From the NCBI RefSeq assembly GCF_001902635.1, contig NZ_MJAO01000004.1, forward strand, positions 1 through 64,000: a stretch of 64,000 nt of DNA, read 5' to 3'. This document shows positions 46,343 to 57,528 of this stretch, in pieces (the first letter of the stretch is position 1; each line of letters starts with the position of its first letter). Under the pieces are notes generated by a model. That model had not been told where the DNA came from, searched no databases, and was given only the letters and a program-made list of their open reading frames with translations. This DNA comes from Serratia marcescens. Its GTDB lineage: Bacteria > Pseudomonadota > Gammaproteobacteria > Enterobacterales > Enterobacteriaceae. Made by a program: the position numbers and the translations under genes.

Positions 46343-47447
46343 ATGCGATTTTGCGGCGGAACAGCGCATAGGCGGCGCTGCCGGTGGTGGCGGTGATCAC
46401 CAGCAGCGGCCACAGGCTGTGCCAGATGATGTCGAAGCTGGCGTCCTTCAGGTAGATCTGCTTGGTGATGTCGGTAAAGTGGCGTATCGGGTTAACCCAG
46501 GTCAGATCCTGCAGCCACACCGGCATGTTCTCCACCGGTGAGACATAGCCGGAGAGCAGGATCGCCGGCATCATGAACACGAACACACCGATAAACGCCT
46601 GCTGCTGCGTGGCGCACAGCGACGAGATCAGCAGGCCGAAGCCCACCAGCGACAGCCCATAGATCAGCATGGTGGCGTAGAACAGCGGCAGCGATCCGGC
46701 GAACGGGATCTGATACATAAAGATGCCGATCAGCAACACGACGGTGGCGTGGAAGCTGGCGACGATCAGCGCCGGCACCGCCTTGCCGATAAAGATCTGC
46801 CAGGTAAGCAGCGGCGAAACCAGCAGCTGTTCCAGCGTGCCCTGCTCACGTTCACGCGCCACCGACAGCGAGGTGACGATCAGCACGCCGATGGTGGTGA
46901 TCATGGCGATCAGCGAAGGCACCACGAACCATTTGTAGTCCAGATTCGGGTTATACCAGTTGCGCACCATCAGTTCGCTGTTGTTGGGTTTAGCGCGACC
47001 GCCGAGCAGCTCGTTCTGATATTCCTGCACGATTTGCTGTAGGTAGTTGGCGGCGATCTGCGCGCTGTTGGAGTTGCGCCCGTCGAGCAACAGCTGCAGC
47101 GGTGCGGTGTTGCCGGTGGCGATATCGCGCGAGAACTGCGCCGGGAAGCGGATCAGCAGCAGCGCACGTTGATTGTCGATAATGGGCTTAATCTCCTGCG
47201 GGCTGCGCAACAGCAGCACATGGGAGAAAGCCTTGGCTTTGGCGAAGCGCTGGGTCAACTCCACCGAAGCCTGGCCGTTGTCCTCGCTGTAAACCGCGAT
47301 GGTGGCGTTGGTCACCTCCAGCGTCGCGGCGAACGGAAACAGCAGCACCTGCAGGATCACCGGCATGATCAGGATGGCGCGGGTTTGCGGATCGCGCAGT
47401 AGCGCCTGCATTTCCTTAATGATGAGCGTCAACAGACGATGAAACAT
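46341..47447 (-). CDS. ybhR: ABC-2 type permease YbhR
   Basis: YbhR is one of two inner-membrane permeases of the YbhGFSR exporter. The 368-residue protein has one N-terminal membrane helix, a large periplasmic domain (about 45-180) and five C-terminal membrane segments, with the ABC-2 motif [16 protein letters not shown] at the cytosolic coupling site. In E. coli the system affects drug sensitivity and Na+/Li+ export has been reported. It is last in cecR-ybhGFSR, 12 bases after ybhS. Confidence 0.95.
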   Translation of the reverse strand: MFHRLLTLIIKEMQALLRDPQTRAILIMPVILQVLLFPFAATLEVTNATIAVYSEDNGQASVELTQRFAKAKAFSHVLLLRSPQEIKPIIDNQRALLLIRFPAQFSRDIATGNTAPLQLLLDGRNSNSAQIAANYLQQIVQEYQNELLGGRAKPNNSELMVRNWYNPNLDYKWFVVPSLIAMITTIGVLIVTSLSVAREREQGTLEQLLVSPLLTWQIFIGKAVPALIVASFHATVVLLIGIFMYQIPFAGSLPLFYATMLIYGLSLVGFGLLISSLCATQQQAFIGVFVFMMPAILLSGYVSPVENMPVWLQDLTWVNPIRHFTDITKQIYLKDASFDIIWHSLWPLLVITATTGSAAYALFRRKIA

Positions 47448-47459
47448 CGTTCTTTCTCC

Positions 47460-48614
47460 TCAATCCAGCCGGCGCTGGGTTTTCCAGGCCGTCAGGCCGA
47501 TGAACAGCACGGCGGAAGCGATCAGGAACAGCAGATTGATCAGCAGCACGGTACTGACATTGCCTGCCAGGAACAGCGTTTGCAGCGTGCTGACGAAGTA
47601 GCGCGCCGGAATGATGTAGGTCACCGCGCGCACGATGGCCGGCATGCTGTCGATCTGGAAGATGAAGCCGGACAGCATGATCGACGGCAAGAAGGCGGCG
47701 TTTAGCGCCACCATCGCCGCATTGAACTGATTGCGGGTGAGGGTGGAGATCAACAAGCCCATGCCGAGGGTGCTGGCAAGGAACAGGCTGCTGATCAAAA
47801 GCAGGATCAGCAGCGAACCGCGATAGGGCACGCCGAGCACCCAGACCGCCACCGCCATGCACAGCGCCATGGCGGCCATGCCGAGGAAGTAATAAGGGAT
47901 CAGCTTGGAGAGCAGCAGCTCGCTGCGCGTCACTTGGGTGGAAAGCAGGGCCTCCATGGTGCCGCGCTCCCATTCGCGGGCGATCACCAGCGAGGTGAGG
48001 ATGGCACCGATCACCGTCATGATGATGGTGATGGCGCCGGGAATGATGTAGTGCCGGCTGATGGCCGCCGGGTTGAACCAGTAGCGCATCTGCACGTCAA
48101 TCAGCGGCTTGTCGCTGTTCCCCCGATCGGCGGCGCGTTGCTGTTGCCACACTTGCCATACCCCCTGGGCGTAGCCCTGCACGAAGTTGGCGGTGTTCGG
48201 CTCGCTGCCGTCGGTGATCACCTGAATCGGCGCGTTGTCGTGCGGGCGCGCCATGCGCTGGTCGAAATCCACCGGGATCACCACCAGGCCGCGGATCGTG
48301 CCGGCCTGCATCTGCTGGATCAGCTGCCGGCGATTGTCGCTGATAGTCGGTTCGATATAGGGCGAACCGGCGAAGGCATGGGCCAGATCGCGCGCGTCTT
48401 CGCTCTGCTGCTCCATCAGGATGCCCAGATGCAGCTTGCTGGAGTCTAGGTTGATGCCGTAGCCGAAGATAAACAGCAGCATCAGTGGGATGACGAAGGC
48501 GATCAGGCCGCTGCTGGGATCGCGCAGAATTTGCCGCGTTTCTTTCAGGCACAGCGCGCGCAGCCGGCGCCAGGAGAAGCCGCTGTTGTCGATTGGGGGT
48601 CGATTGCCGCTCAC
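47460..48614 (-). CDS. ybhS: ABC-2 type permease YbhS
   Basis: The 384-residue protein is the second permease of the YbhGFSR exporter and has the same layout as YbhR: an N-terminal helix ([14 protein letters not shown]), a periplasmic domain and a C-terminal membrane bundle, with the coupling motif [17 protein letters not shown]. Its start overlaps the ybhF stop by four bases, and ybhR follows, so YbhR and YbhS probably form a heterodimer. Confidence 0.95.
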   Translation of the reverse strand: MSGNRPPIDNSGFSWRRLRALCLKETRQILRDPSSGLIAFVIPLMLLFIFGYGINLDSSKLHLGILMEQQSEDARDLAHAFAGSPYIEPTISDNRRQLIQQMQAGTIRGLVVIPVDFDQRMARPHDNAPIQVITDGSEPNTANFVQGYAQGVWQVWQQQRAADRGNSDKPLIDVQMRYWFNPAAISRHYIIPGAITIIMTVIGAILTSLVIAREWERGTMEALLSTQVTRSELLLSKLIPYYFLGMAAMALCMAVAVWVLGVPYRGSLLILLLISSLFLASTLGMGLLISTLTRNQFNAAMVALNAAFLPSIMLSGFIFQIDSMPAIVRAVTYIIPARYFVSTLQTLFLAGNVSTVLLINLLFLIASAVLFIGLTAWKTQRRLD

Positions 48615-50347
48615 CGCTGTTCCTCCTCGTCGTAGCCCTGCACCAGCTCGATAAACGCCTGTTCCATCGAGGGGGTGGGATTGTCGTCGCGCGCCACCTG
48701 TTGTTTGAGATCGTCCGGCGTACCGGCGGCGATGATCTTGCCGCGATACACCAGGCCGATACGATCGCAGTACTCCGCCTCGTCCATAAAGTGAGTGGTT
48801 ACCATCACCGTGACGCCCTTATCGACCATACCGTTGATGTGCAACCAGAACTCGCGCCGCGTCAGCGGATCGACGCCGGAAGTCGGTTCGTCGAGAAACA
48901 GGATATCCGGCTCGTGCATCAGCGCGCAGGCCAGCGCCAGGCGCTGTTTGAAGCCGAGCGGCAGCGCGTCCGGCGTCTGGTCGAGGATCGGCGCGAAGTT
49001 GAAGGCGCGGGACATTTCGCCGATCTTTTCGCGCTGCGCCTTGCCGCTCAGGCCATAGACGCCGGAGAAGAACTTCAGGTTCTGCGCCACCGTCAGGTTG
49101 CCGTACAGCGAGAATTTCTGCGCCATATAGCCGAGGCGTTGGCGCGCCTTGCCGGAGCTGGTCTTCAGATCCATCCCCAGCACCAGCGCTTTACCGCTGG
49201 ACGGCACCAGCAGGCCGCACATCATTTTGAAGGTGGTGGACTTGCCGGCGCCGTTCGGGCCGAGCAGGCCGAAAATCTCGCCGCGCCGCACCTGGAAATC
49301 GACATGATCGGTGGCGGCGAAGTCGCCGAATTTTTTGGTCAGCTGCACCGCTTCGATCACCGTTTCGCTGCTTTCACCGTTGACGGTCGGCATGATCTCC
49401 GCCAGCGCTGAGCGGTGGCTGGGGCCGCCGCCGAGCAGATCGATAAACGCATCTTCGAAGCGCGGATCCGCTTCGTTCAGCTCGGCGTCCGGTAGATCCA
49501 GCGCCTGCAACAGCTGCCGATGATCCTCGCCTTCCTTCAGGATCAGGCGCAGATACTTGCCCTGGATCACGCCGTCGGTGACCGCCGGCAGGCAGATCGC
49601 CCGTTGCAGCAACGCTCGATGGCTGCCGGGGGGCGCGGCGATCAACACCGTGCGGCCGGCCATGCGCCGGGTCAGCTCCTGCGGCGCACCGCTGAACAGC
49701 AGCTCGCCCTCGTTGAGCAGCAGCACTTCGCGGCACTGCTCGGCTTCGTCGAGGTAGGAGGTGCTCCACAGGATCAACATGCCGTCATTGGCCAGCTCGT
49801 GCACCATGCGCCACAGCTCGCGGCGCGAGATCGGATCGACGCCGACGCCCGGTTCATCCAGCAACAGCACCTGGGGTTCGCCCACCAGCGTGCAGGCCAG
49901 GCCGAGCTTCTGCTTCATGCCACCGGACAGCTTGCCCGCCAGCCGTTCGGTGAAGCGGGTCAGATCGGTGAATTTCAACAGCCGTTCGAAGGTCTGGCGG
50001 CGAAGATCGCCGGTGACGCCGCGCAGATCGGCGTACAGCGTCAGGTTTTCCATCACCGTCAGATCTTCATACAGGCCGAATTTTTGCGGCATATAGCCGA
50101 GGATCGCGTGCAGTTGACGATCCTGCGCGATCGGATCCAGCCCGGCGACCCGCAATTTGCCGTTGCTGGGCTGCAGCAGGCCGGCCAGCATGCGCAGCAG
50201 GGTGGTTTTGCCGGCGCCGTCCGGGCCGACCAGCCCGATGACCGCGCCGCTGCGCAGGGTGGTGGTCAGGCTGGCGACCGCCGGTTTCGCAAGCCGCGGG
50301 AAGCGTTTCTCCAACCCTTCCAGCTCAATGGTGTGCGCCTGTTCCAT
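48611..50347 (-). CDS. ybhF: Tandem ABC ATPase YbhF
   Basis: YbhF energises the YbhRS permease pair. The 578-residue protein has two ATP-binding cassettes: Walker [10 protein letters not shown] and signature LSGGMKQK in the first, and GPNGAGKST with the altered signature LPLGFKQR in the second. Walker B occurs as [12 protein letters not shown] and [12 protein letters not shown]. The linker contains a region without motifs (about 220-320). It overlaps ybhS by four bases and follows ybhG by eight. Confidence 0.95.
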   Translation of the reverse strand: MEQAHTIELEGLEKRFPRLAKPAVASLTTTLRSGAVIGLVGPDGAGKTTLLRMLAGLLQPSNGKLRVAGLDPIAQDRQLHAILGYMPQKFGLYEDLTVMENLTLYADLRGVTGDLRRQTFERLLKFTDLTRFTERLAGKLSGGMKQKLGLACTLVGEPQVLLLDEPGVGVDPISRRELWRMVHELANDGMLILWSTSYLDEAEQCREVLLLNEGELLFSGAPQELTRRMAGRTVLIAAPPGSHRALLQRAICLPAVTDGVIQGKYLRLILKEGEDHRQLLQALDLPDAELNEADPRFEDAFIDLLGGGPSHRSALAEIMPTVNGESSETVIEAVQLTKKFGDFAATDHVDFQVRRGEIFGLLGPNGAGKSTTFKMMCGLLVPSSGKALVLGMDLKTSSGKARQRLGYMAQKFSLYGNLTVAQNLKFFSGVYGLSGKAQREKIGEMSRAFNFAPILDQTPDALPLGFKQRLALACALMHEPDILFLDEPTSGVDPLTRREFWLHINGMVDKGVTVMVTTHFMDEAEYCDRIGLVYRGKIIAAGTPDDLKQQVARDDNPTPSMEQAFIELVQGYDEEEQR

Positions 50348-50355
50348 GGCCGGCC

Positions 50356-51342
50356 TCAGGGTTTGGCGAAGCGCAGAGTGACCGGCATGCCCTGGCGCAG
50401 CGCATCGTCGGCGTCGGTGACGATCACCCGCAGGCGGTACACCAGATCGGTGCGCAGGTCCGGCGTTTCGACGCTTTTCGGCGTGAATTCCGCGGTCGGC
50501 GAGACGAAGCCGATCTTGCCGTGGTAAGGCTTGCCAGGCCGGCCGTCGGTGTAGATCGCCAGTTCGGTGCCGGGCACCGCCTGGGCCAAACTGGTTTCAT
50601 TGACGTAGGCGCGCACCCATACCGGGCGAGTCAGCGACAGGGTGAACACCGTGCCGCCGGCACCGAGCATGGTGCCCGGTTCCACCGCGCGGGTCAGCAC
50701 CGTACCGGCGGAAGGGGAGATCAGCGTGGCGTCTTGCAGGTTCAGCTGCGCCTGCGCCAGCGCCGCTTCGCTTTGCGCCATATCGGCCTTGGCCTGTTCG
50801 ATCTCTTGCGGACGGTTGCCGCTGCGGTATTGCGCCAGCTTGTCCTTCGCCGCCTGCAGGTTGGCCTGCGCCTGATTGCGGGCGGTGAGTGCATCGTCCA
50901 GCGCGTCGGCGGACGTGGCGTTTTTCGCCCACAGCCCCTGCTGGCGCTTCAGGAAGCTATCGGCGTAAGTGAAGGCGGACTGGCGCTGCGCCATTTCCGA
51001 CCGCACCTGGGCTATCTCTTCGGTGCGATAGCCGGCCTGCAGCAGCGACAGCCTGGCGCGCGCGCTGCCGACGTTGGCCTCGGCCTGCTGCAGCGCGTTG
51101 CGGTAGGGGGCATCGTCCAGTTTGCCGAGCAGTTGGCCCGGTTGCACGGCGTCGCCTTCATCCACCGTCAGCGACGCCAGGCGGCCGTCGACGCGAAAGC
51201 CGAGGTTGACCGTGCGGATATCGACGTTGCCGTACAGCGTCAACGGCCGATCCTGCTGCCGTTGGTAATGCCATACCCCGTAAGCGGCGGCCGCGATCAG
51301 CAGAATCAACAACACGATCAAGGCACTGCGTTTTTTGTTCAT
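50356..51342 (-). CDS. ybhG: YbhG, HlyD-type membrane-fusion protein
   Basis: YbhG is the periplasmic adaptor of the YbhGFSR exporter, linking the pump to an outer-membrane channel such as TolC. The 328-residue protein has an N-terminal membrane anchor (about 7-27), a biotinyl-lipoyl-like half ([19 protein letters not shown]), a long coiled coil of Ala/Gln-rich helices (about 75-210) and a beta-barrel C-terminal part. The start is 101 bases from the cecR stop. Confidence 0.95.
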   Translation of the reverse strand: MNKKRSALIVLLILLIAAAAYGVWHYQRQQDRPLTLYGNVDIRTVNLGFRVDGRLASLTVDEGDAVQPGQLLGKLDDAPYRNALQQAEANVGSARARLSLLQAGYRTEEIAQVRSEMAQRQSAFTYADSFLKRQQGLWAKNATSADALDDALTARNQAQANLQAAKDKLAQYRSGNRPQEIEQAKADMAQSEAALAQAQLNLQDATLISPSAGTVLTRAVEPGTMLGAGGTVFTLSLTRPVWVRAYVNETSLAQAVPGTELAIYTDGRPGKPYHGKIGFVSPTAEFTPKSVETPDLRTDLVYRLRVIVTDADDALRQGMPVTLRFAKP

Positions 51343-51443
51343 AACACTCCCTGCCTGTGAATATTAAACCTTACGCCTGTCGAGCTACGGCCAGGCGGCC
51401 AGCTCGTGCAGCCACCAACGCCGTAACGTGAAAGGCGACGGGT

Positions 51444-52142
51444 TCACGCGCCATGACGTTGGCGCAGCCCAACAACCAAAATCTCGATATGTTCGCTCAA
51501 CACGGCGCCGATTTGCGCCGCTTCGCGCTCGCCAATCTCTTGCCAGCCGGCCTGACGGCGGATGGTTTCTTGCGCCACGCGGAACGACAGCACCTCGCCG
51601 ACCAGCGCATGGGTATGCAGCACGATGCGGGTCGAGTTTTCATCGAGTCCGGTCGCAGCCGACAGCAGGCGGCACAGCCGTTCGTGCATCGGTGCGATCA
51701 CCTGGCGGTGGATCAGCGGGTAGGCGTCGGTGGGGGCAAGCTGTTCGCGCGACATGATTTTGCTCAGGTTCAGCGTGTGCGGCTGGGTCATCAGTTCGCT
51801 GAAGGCCAGTAGGCCACGCTGCAGCAGGCGCAGCGCCGCGTCGGGCGATCGCCGTTCTGCCGGTAAGCGCCGAAAGCGATCGACTTCTGCGGCCAGCGGG
51901 GCGAACACCTGCTGGATGAAATCGGCGAGCGACTGCGCAACCGCCAGATACAACCCCTCTTTCGAGCTGAAATAGTAGGTGATGGCGGCGATGTTCTGGC
52001 CGGCGCGCTGGGCGATGTCGCGGGTGGTGGCGCCCTGCAGGCCGTATTCGCCGAACAGTTCGATCGCTGCGGCGAGCAGCTGCCGACGCGTCTGTTCGCC
52101 GCGCGCCCGGCCGGCGGCCTGATGATGTACGGAAGCTGACAT
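51444..52142 (-). CDS. cecR: TetR-family regulator CecR
   Basis: CecR (YbiH) in E. coli represses its own operon with ybhGFSR and the divergent rhlE, and affects sensitivity to cefoperazone and chloramphenicol. The 232-residue protein has a TetR helix-turn-helix (about 20-65: ATTRDIAQRAGQNIAAITYYFSSKEGLYL in parts) and a ligand domain that matches CecR in the MSREQLAPTDAYPLIHRQVI segment. A 26-bp perfect palindrome 13 bases upstream of the start is the likely operator. No strong ribosome site is seen. Confidence 0.93.
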   Translation of the reverse strand: MSASVHHQAAGRARGEQTRRQLLAAAIELFGEYGLQGATTRDIAQRAGQNIAAITYYFSSKEGLYLAVAQSLADFIQQVFAPLAAEVDRFRRLPAERRSPDAALRLLQRGLLAFSELMTQPHTLNLSKIMSREQLAPTDAYPLIHRQVIAPMHERLCRLLSAATGLDENSTRIVLHTHALVGEVLSFRVAQETIRRQAGWQEIGEREAAQIGAVLSEHIEILVVGLRQRHGA

Positions 52143-52154
52143 CGGTCACGCTCG

Positions 52155-52180
52155 AAGTTAATCAATCATATGATTAACTT
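52155..52180. promoter_or_regulatory. Palindromic operator, probably of CecR
   Basis: AAGTTAATCA, six bases, then TGATTAACTT are perfect 10-bp arms in the cecR-rhlE divergent region. The size and position suit a TetR-family dimer acting on its own promoter. Confidence 0.75.
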
Positions 52181-52304
52181 TATGTCAGATCGTTTAAAAC
52201 GCAACCGCTAACCATAATGAGTTATGTGATCGGCTTCAGACAATGCTGAATTTACGGCAGATTGTGCTCTCTACGCGTAAAAGTGCTTTTTATTGCGCGA
52301 CTTC

Positions 52305-52313
52305 TGTTACAAT
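52305..52313 (+). promoter_or_regulatory. rhlE extended -10 promoter
   Basis: TGTTACAAT is a good extended -10; no clear -35 is seen. It predicts a start near 52320 and a leader of about 120 bases before the rhlE ATG at 52440. Confidence 0.55.
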
Positions 52314-52439
52314 CGCCGCCTGGTGCACTGCAGTTTGTGCCAATCCCTCGTGGTCATGCTTAATGCCCCGTCTGATCATCCTCCCAGGAAACTGCACCGA
52401 ACACCGTTAGGTTAGGGGGGATCTGGAGTTTTTCTCTTT

Positions 52440-53831
<1,392 letters not shown>

Positions 53832-53850
53832 GCCTGATTGCTCAAAGAGT

Positions 53851-53879
53851 AAGCCGCCGATACGGGCGGCTTTTTTTTT
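53851..53879 (+). terminator. rhlE terminator
   Basis: AAGCCGCC pairs with GGCGGCTT around GATACG and is followed by a run of nine T residues that begins inside the stem. Confidence 0.93.
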
Positions 53880-53945
53880 GCCTGGCGGAACGGCATTTTC
53901 GTACTAGGCTGGACGGTGGTTAACCTTACATTCCAGGAGACGGAG

Positions 53946-54905
53946 ATGAAATTGAAGTGCGCAATTCTCGATGATTACCAGCAGGTAGCGCTCAAGATGG
54001 CGGATTGGTCGGTGTTGGCCGATCGGGTGGAGGTGTCCGCCATCAGCGCGCACTTTACCGATGAGGCGGAGCTGGCGGTGCATCTGCAGGAGTGCGACAT
54101 TCTGGTCATCATGCGCGAGCGCACGCCGATGACCGCCTCGCTGCTGGCACGGCTGCCGAAGCTGAAGCTGCTGATCACCTCCGGCATGCGCAACGCCGCT
54201 ATCGATTTGGCCGCCGCCGCCGAGCGCGGCGTGGTGGTGTGCGGCACCAGCAGCGGGTCGGCGGCGCCGATGGAGCTGACCTGGGCACTGCTGCTCGGGT
54301 TGGCGAAGCATATCGTGCCGGAAAGTGTCGGGCTGCGGAACAACGGCCCGTGGCAGCTGGGCTTAGGCGTCACGCTGCAGGGGAAAACGTTGGGCCTGCT
54401 GGGGCTGGGCAAGATCGGCGGCCAGATGGCCAAGGTGGCGCAGGCGTTCGGCATGCGGGTGCTGGCCTGGAGCCAGAACCTGACGGCGGAACGGGCGGCG
54501 CAGGAAGGCGTTGAGCTGGCGCCGTCCAAACGGGCGCTGTTCGAGCAGAGCGATTTTGTTTCCATCCACCTGGTGCTGAGCGATCGCAGCCGCGGGCTGG
54601 TGGGGCGGGATGAACTGGCGGCGATGAAGCCTACGGCTTACCTGATCAACACCTCGCGGGCCGGGATCGTCGATCAGGCGGCGTTGGCGGACGCCCTGCA
54701 GCAAAGGCAGATCGCCGGCGCCGGGCTGGACGTGTTCGAGACGGAGCCGCTGCCGGCCGACGATGCGTTCCGCCGCCTGCCCAACGTGCTGGCGACGCCG
54801 CACGTAGGTTATGTGGCGGACGATAACTATCGCGCCTACTTCACCGAGGCGGTTGAGGACATTGTTGCGTTTCTCGCCGACCAGCCGATCCGCCGGCTGG
54901 GCTGA
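53946..54905 (+). CDS. D-2-hydroxyacid dehydrogenase family protein
   Basis: The 319-residue protein belongs to the D-isomer-specific 2-hydroxyacid dehydrogenase family (NAD-binding). The Rossmann motif GLLGLGKIGGQMAK is near residue 140, and the catalytic triad is read from TSRAGIVD (Arg), FETEPL (Glu) and ATPHVGY (His). The substrate is not evident; relatives include glyoxylate/hydroxypyruvate reductases and phosphoglycerate dehydrogenases. ATG 53946 with CAGGAGACGGAG upstream is preferred over the longer frame. It appears to be a single gene. Confidence 0.9.
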   Translation: MKLKCAILDDYQQVALKMADWSVLADRVEVSAISAHFTDEAELAVHLQECDILVIMRERTPMTASLLARLPKLKLLITSGMRNAAIDLAAAAERGVVVCGTSSGSAAPMELTWALLLGLAKHIVPESVGLRNNGPWQLGLGVTLQGKTLGLLGLGKIGGQMAKVAQAFGMRVLAWSQNLTAERAAQEGVELAPSKRALFEQSDFVSIHLVLSDRSRGLVGRDELAAMKPTAYLINTSRAGIVDQAALADALQQRQIAGAGLDVFETEPLPADDAFRRLPNVLATPHVGYVADDNYRAYFTEAVEDIVAFLADQPIRRLG

Positions 54906-54989
54906 CGGCGTTTTTAATGCCCGCAGAGGCTTGTCTGGCGCGGGCATTCACCCGTATCATTGCGGGTCTTTTTTTAGCTGGGATTGGTC

Positions 54990-55922
54990 ATGCGCGTATT
55001 ATTGGCTCCGATGGAGGGCGTTCTCGATTCTTTGGTGCGTGAGTTGCTCACCGAGGTGAACGACTACGATCTGTGCATCACCGAATTTTTGCGCGTGGTC
55101 GATCAGCTGTTGCCGGCCAAGTCGTTCTACCGGCTGTGCCCGGAACTGCGTCACGCCAGCCGCACGCCGTCGGGCACGCTGGTGCGGGTACAGCTGCTGG
55201 GGCAGTACCCGCAGTGGCTGGCGGAGAACGCCGCCCGCGCGGTGGAGCTGGGTTCTTACGGCGTCGATCTCAACTGCGGTTGCCCGTCCAAGCTGGTGAA
55301 CGGCAGCGGCGGCGGGGCGACGCTGCTCAAAGATCCTGAATTGATCTACCAGGGCGCCAAGGCGATGCGTGCGGCGGTGCCGGCCCATCTGCCGGTCACG
55401 GTGAAGGTACGCCTGGGCTGGGACTCCTCCAACCGCAGTTTTGAAATCGCCGACGCGGTGCAGCAGGCGGGCGCCAGCGAGCTGACGGTGCATGGCCGCA
55501 CCAAAGAGGACGGCTACAAGGCGGATCGTATCAACTGGGCGGCGATCGGCGAGATCCGTCAACGGCTGAGCATCCCGGTGATCGCCAACGGCGAGATCTG
55601 GGATTACCAGAGCGCGCAGGATTGCCAGCAGGCGACCGGCTGCGACGCCATCATGCTGGGGCGCGGCGCGCTCAACGTGCCGAACCTGAGCCGGGTGGTG
55701 AAGTACAACGAACCGCGCATGCCCTGGCCGCAGGTGGTCGAGCTGCTGCAAAAATATGTCCAGCTGGAAAAGCAGGGCGATACCGGCCTGTATCACGTGG
55801 CGCGTATCAAACAGTGGCTGGGCTATTTGCGCAAAGAATATGACGAAGCCACCGAGCTGTTCAGCGAAATACGCGCGCTGACGACCTCGGGAGATATTGC
55901 ACGCGTCATCTGCCGCAGCTAA
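54990..55922 (+). CDS. dusC: tRNA-dihydrouridine16 synthase DusC
   Basis: DusC is an FMN enzyme that reduces uridine 16 of tRNA. The 310-residue protein has the FMN-binding start [11 protein letters not shown], the catalytic cysteine in [17 protein letters not shown] and the C-terminal recognition domain. ATG 54990 ([10 protein letters not shown]) matches E. coli DusC. A terminator follows two bases after the stop. In E. coli dusC is elsewhere, so the neighbourhood differs. Confidence 0.96.
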   Translation: MRVLLAPMEGVLDSLVRELLTEVNDYDLCITEFLRVVDQLLPAKSFYRLCPELRHASRTPSGTLVRVQLLGQYPQWLAENAARAVELGSYGVDLNCGCPSKLVNGSGGGATLLKDPELIYQGAKAMRAAVPAHLPVTVKVRLGWDSSNRSFEIADAVQQAGASELTVHGRTKEDGYKADRINWAAIGEIRQRLSIPVIANGEIWDYQSAQDCQQATGCDAIMLGRGALNVPNLSRVVKYNEPRMPWPQVVELLQKYVQLEKQGDTGLYHVARIKQWLGYLRKEYDEATELFSEIRALTTSGDIARVICRS

Positions 55923-55923
55923 A

Positions 55924-55950
55924 AATAAACCCGCACGCGGCGGGTTTATT
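55924..55950. terminator. dusC terminator (bidirectional)
   Basis: An 11-bp perfect stem (AATAAACCCGC with GCGGGTTTATT) and a five-base loop lie between the convergent stops of dusC and the 88-codon gene. Confidence 0.85.
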
Positions 55951-55963
55951 TAAATCGCTATTA

Positions 55964-56230
55964 TCAGGCGGCTTTGTCGAGACGGTTCATTTCAATCTCG
56001 ATATCCTGAATGGTTTTTTCCAGCCCTTCCAGACAGGCGCCTTGTTTATTCAGCAGATCGTTGACGGCTTCGGCGAATGCCTTATTTTTGCATTCGCCGT
56101 GATCGAAGGCCAGCCAGTGTGCGGAGAGCGTCTCGGTGTTAGACTGCGCGTAGTGGCGCATTTCCTTCAGCTGAGAAGCGACGTTGCGTAAATTATCCAG
56201 CTGCGCCTTTGCGTTTGCATTGTTGCTCAT
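55964..56230 (-). CDS. Small helical protein of unknown function
   Basis: The 88-residue protein is not recognised. It is almost all helical, acidic, without signal peptide or membrane segment, and contains two cysteines (ECKNK and GACLE). The spacing, with a central Trp-containing turn between two long helices, is reminiscent of WXG100-like hairpins, but the WxG motif is absent, so this is only a shape comparison. ATG 56230 is preceded by AAGGAGAAATTC, an excellent ribosome site, which supports it as a real gene. It is AT-richer than its neighbours. Confidence 0.7.
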   Translation of the reverse strand: MSNNANAKAQLDNLRNVASQLKEMRHYAQSNTETLSAHWLAFDHGECKNKAFAEAVNDLLNKQGACLEGLEKTIQDIEIEMNRLDKAA

Positions 56231-56291
56231 GAATTTCTCCTTGAGTTGGCCGTTAAATAATTTTCACTGCGGGGTTAAGCTTAGCCTATCT

Positions 56292-56335
56292 AAATAAAAA
56301 TATCACCCATGATGATTCGGGTGGTTATTTTTATT
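56292..56335. repeat. Long AT/GC hairpin upstream of the small gene
   Basis: AATAAAAATATCACCC and GGGTGGTTATTTTTATT pair with one bulge around a ten-base loop. It lies in a 240-bp AT-rich gap and could be a terminator for either direction or a cis element of the small gene. Confidence 0.55.
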
Positions 56336-56418
56336 GAGGGTGCCGCGTTTATGCTTCGGTTGGACAATGACTTGGGTGGCGTTGTAAAAATAAATACGGT
56401 TTCTATGGCAGTTATTTT

Positions 56419-56442
56419 CGGCCACCCCATTCGGGATGGCCG
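56419..56442 (-). terminator. Terminator of the uhp-afu operon
   Basis: On the minus strand CGGCCATCCC pairs with GGGGTGGCCG (nine of ten) around GAAT, about 29 bases past the afuC stop. The following AAAATAAC has no T run, so it may be weak. Confidence 0.5.
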
Positions 56443-56470
56443 TTATTTTAACGCTTAAGCGTGATGCTTA

Positions 56471-57517
56471 TTACGCCGCGTCCGCCAGCACAAACATGCC
56501 GTAGGGGTGAATTTCCAGATAATACTGCTCGCCGACGTTCGGCTGCAGGCGGGTGGCGTTGACCTGCAGCAAAATCTGCTGCCCGCGCCACGTCACCGTC
56601 ACCTCATACTGCGGCCCCATGTAGGCGACATGTTGGATCACGCAGCGCTGGCTGTCATCGCCACGCTCGCTCAGCGTGATCGCCTCCGGCCGCACGCCCA
56701 CCGTGCCGGCGCCCTCGGCGGCAAAATGCGCAGGGCGTGGCAGACGATAGCCGCCGATATCGACATGCTCCGCGCTGAAGTTGGCCGGGAACAGGTTGGC
56801 GTCCCCCATAAAGCTCGCCATAAAGCGCGACGCCGGTTGCCGATAGAGGTCCTGTGGCGAGCCTATCTGCATGATATGCCCCTTGTTCATCACCAGCACG
56901 GTGTCTGATACCGCGAAGGCCTCGCTCTGATCGTGGGTCACGTACAGCGAGGTGATATCAAACTGCTTTTGCAGCTCGCGGATCTTTTCGCGCATGCTGC
57001 GGCGCAGGTTGGCGTCGAGGTTGCTCAGCGGCTCGTCAAACAACAGCACTTTCGGCTTGAGGATCAGCGCGCGCGCCAGCGCCACACGCTGCTGTTGGCC
57101 GCCGGAGATCTGATCGACATAGCGATCGTCGAACCCTGCCAGATCCACCATCGCCAGCGCTTCCTGCACGCGCGCTTTCACTTCGGCGCGCGGAATGCCG
57201 AGCATCTTCAGCCCATAGCCGACGTTTTCCCCCAGCGACATATGCGGGAACAGGGCATAAGACTGGAACACCATGCATATATCGCGTTGCTGAATGGAAC
57301 TGTGGGTGACGTCTTCACCATCAATGAATATCTGCCCGTCGCTCGGTTTTTCCAGCCCGGCGACCAGGCGCAGAATAGTGGTCTTGCCGCAGCCGGAAGG
57401 GCCGAGCAGCGTCACCATTTGCCCCTGAGGGATGGTGAGCGTGATGTTATCGATCACCGTGTTGCTGCCGAATCGCTTGGAAACGTTGCGCAGTTCGACG
57501 AAATTTTTCTGACTCAT
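56471..57517 (-). CDS. afuC: ABC importer ATPase AfuC (FbpC-like)
   Basis: AfuC powers the AfuABC importer. The 348-residue protein has Walker [10 protein letters not shown] (about 38-46), signature ISGGQQQR, Walker [13 protein letters not shown], the H-loop in YVTHDQSEA and a C-terminal TOBE domain. It is nearly identical in kind to the E. coli AfuC/FbpC protein. AfuABC was first annotated as ferric iron transport; work on Actinobacillus and Citrobacter showed the AfuA system to carry hexose phosphates, which fits the Uhp-type genes upstream. ATG 57517 ([11 protein letters not shown]) is chosen by homology. Confidence 0.93.
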   Translation of the reverse strand: MSQKNFVELRNVSKRFGSNTVIDNITLTIPQGQMVTLLGPSGCGKTTILRLVAGLEKPSDGQIFIDGEDVTHSSIQQRDICMVFQSYALFPHMSLGENVGYGLKMLGIPRAEVKARVQEALAMVDLAGFDDRYVDQISGGQQQRVALARALILKPKVLLFDEPLSNLDANLRRSMREKIRELQKQFDITSLYVTHDQSEAFAVSDTVLVMNKGHIMQIGSPQDLYRQPASRFMASFMGDANLFPANFSAEHVDIGGYRLPRPAHFAAEGAGTVGVRPEAITLSERGDDSQRCVIQHVAYMGPQYEVTVTWRGQQILLQVNATRLQPNVGEQYYLEIHPYGMFVLADAA

Positions 57518-57528
57518 AATGCGCTCCA

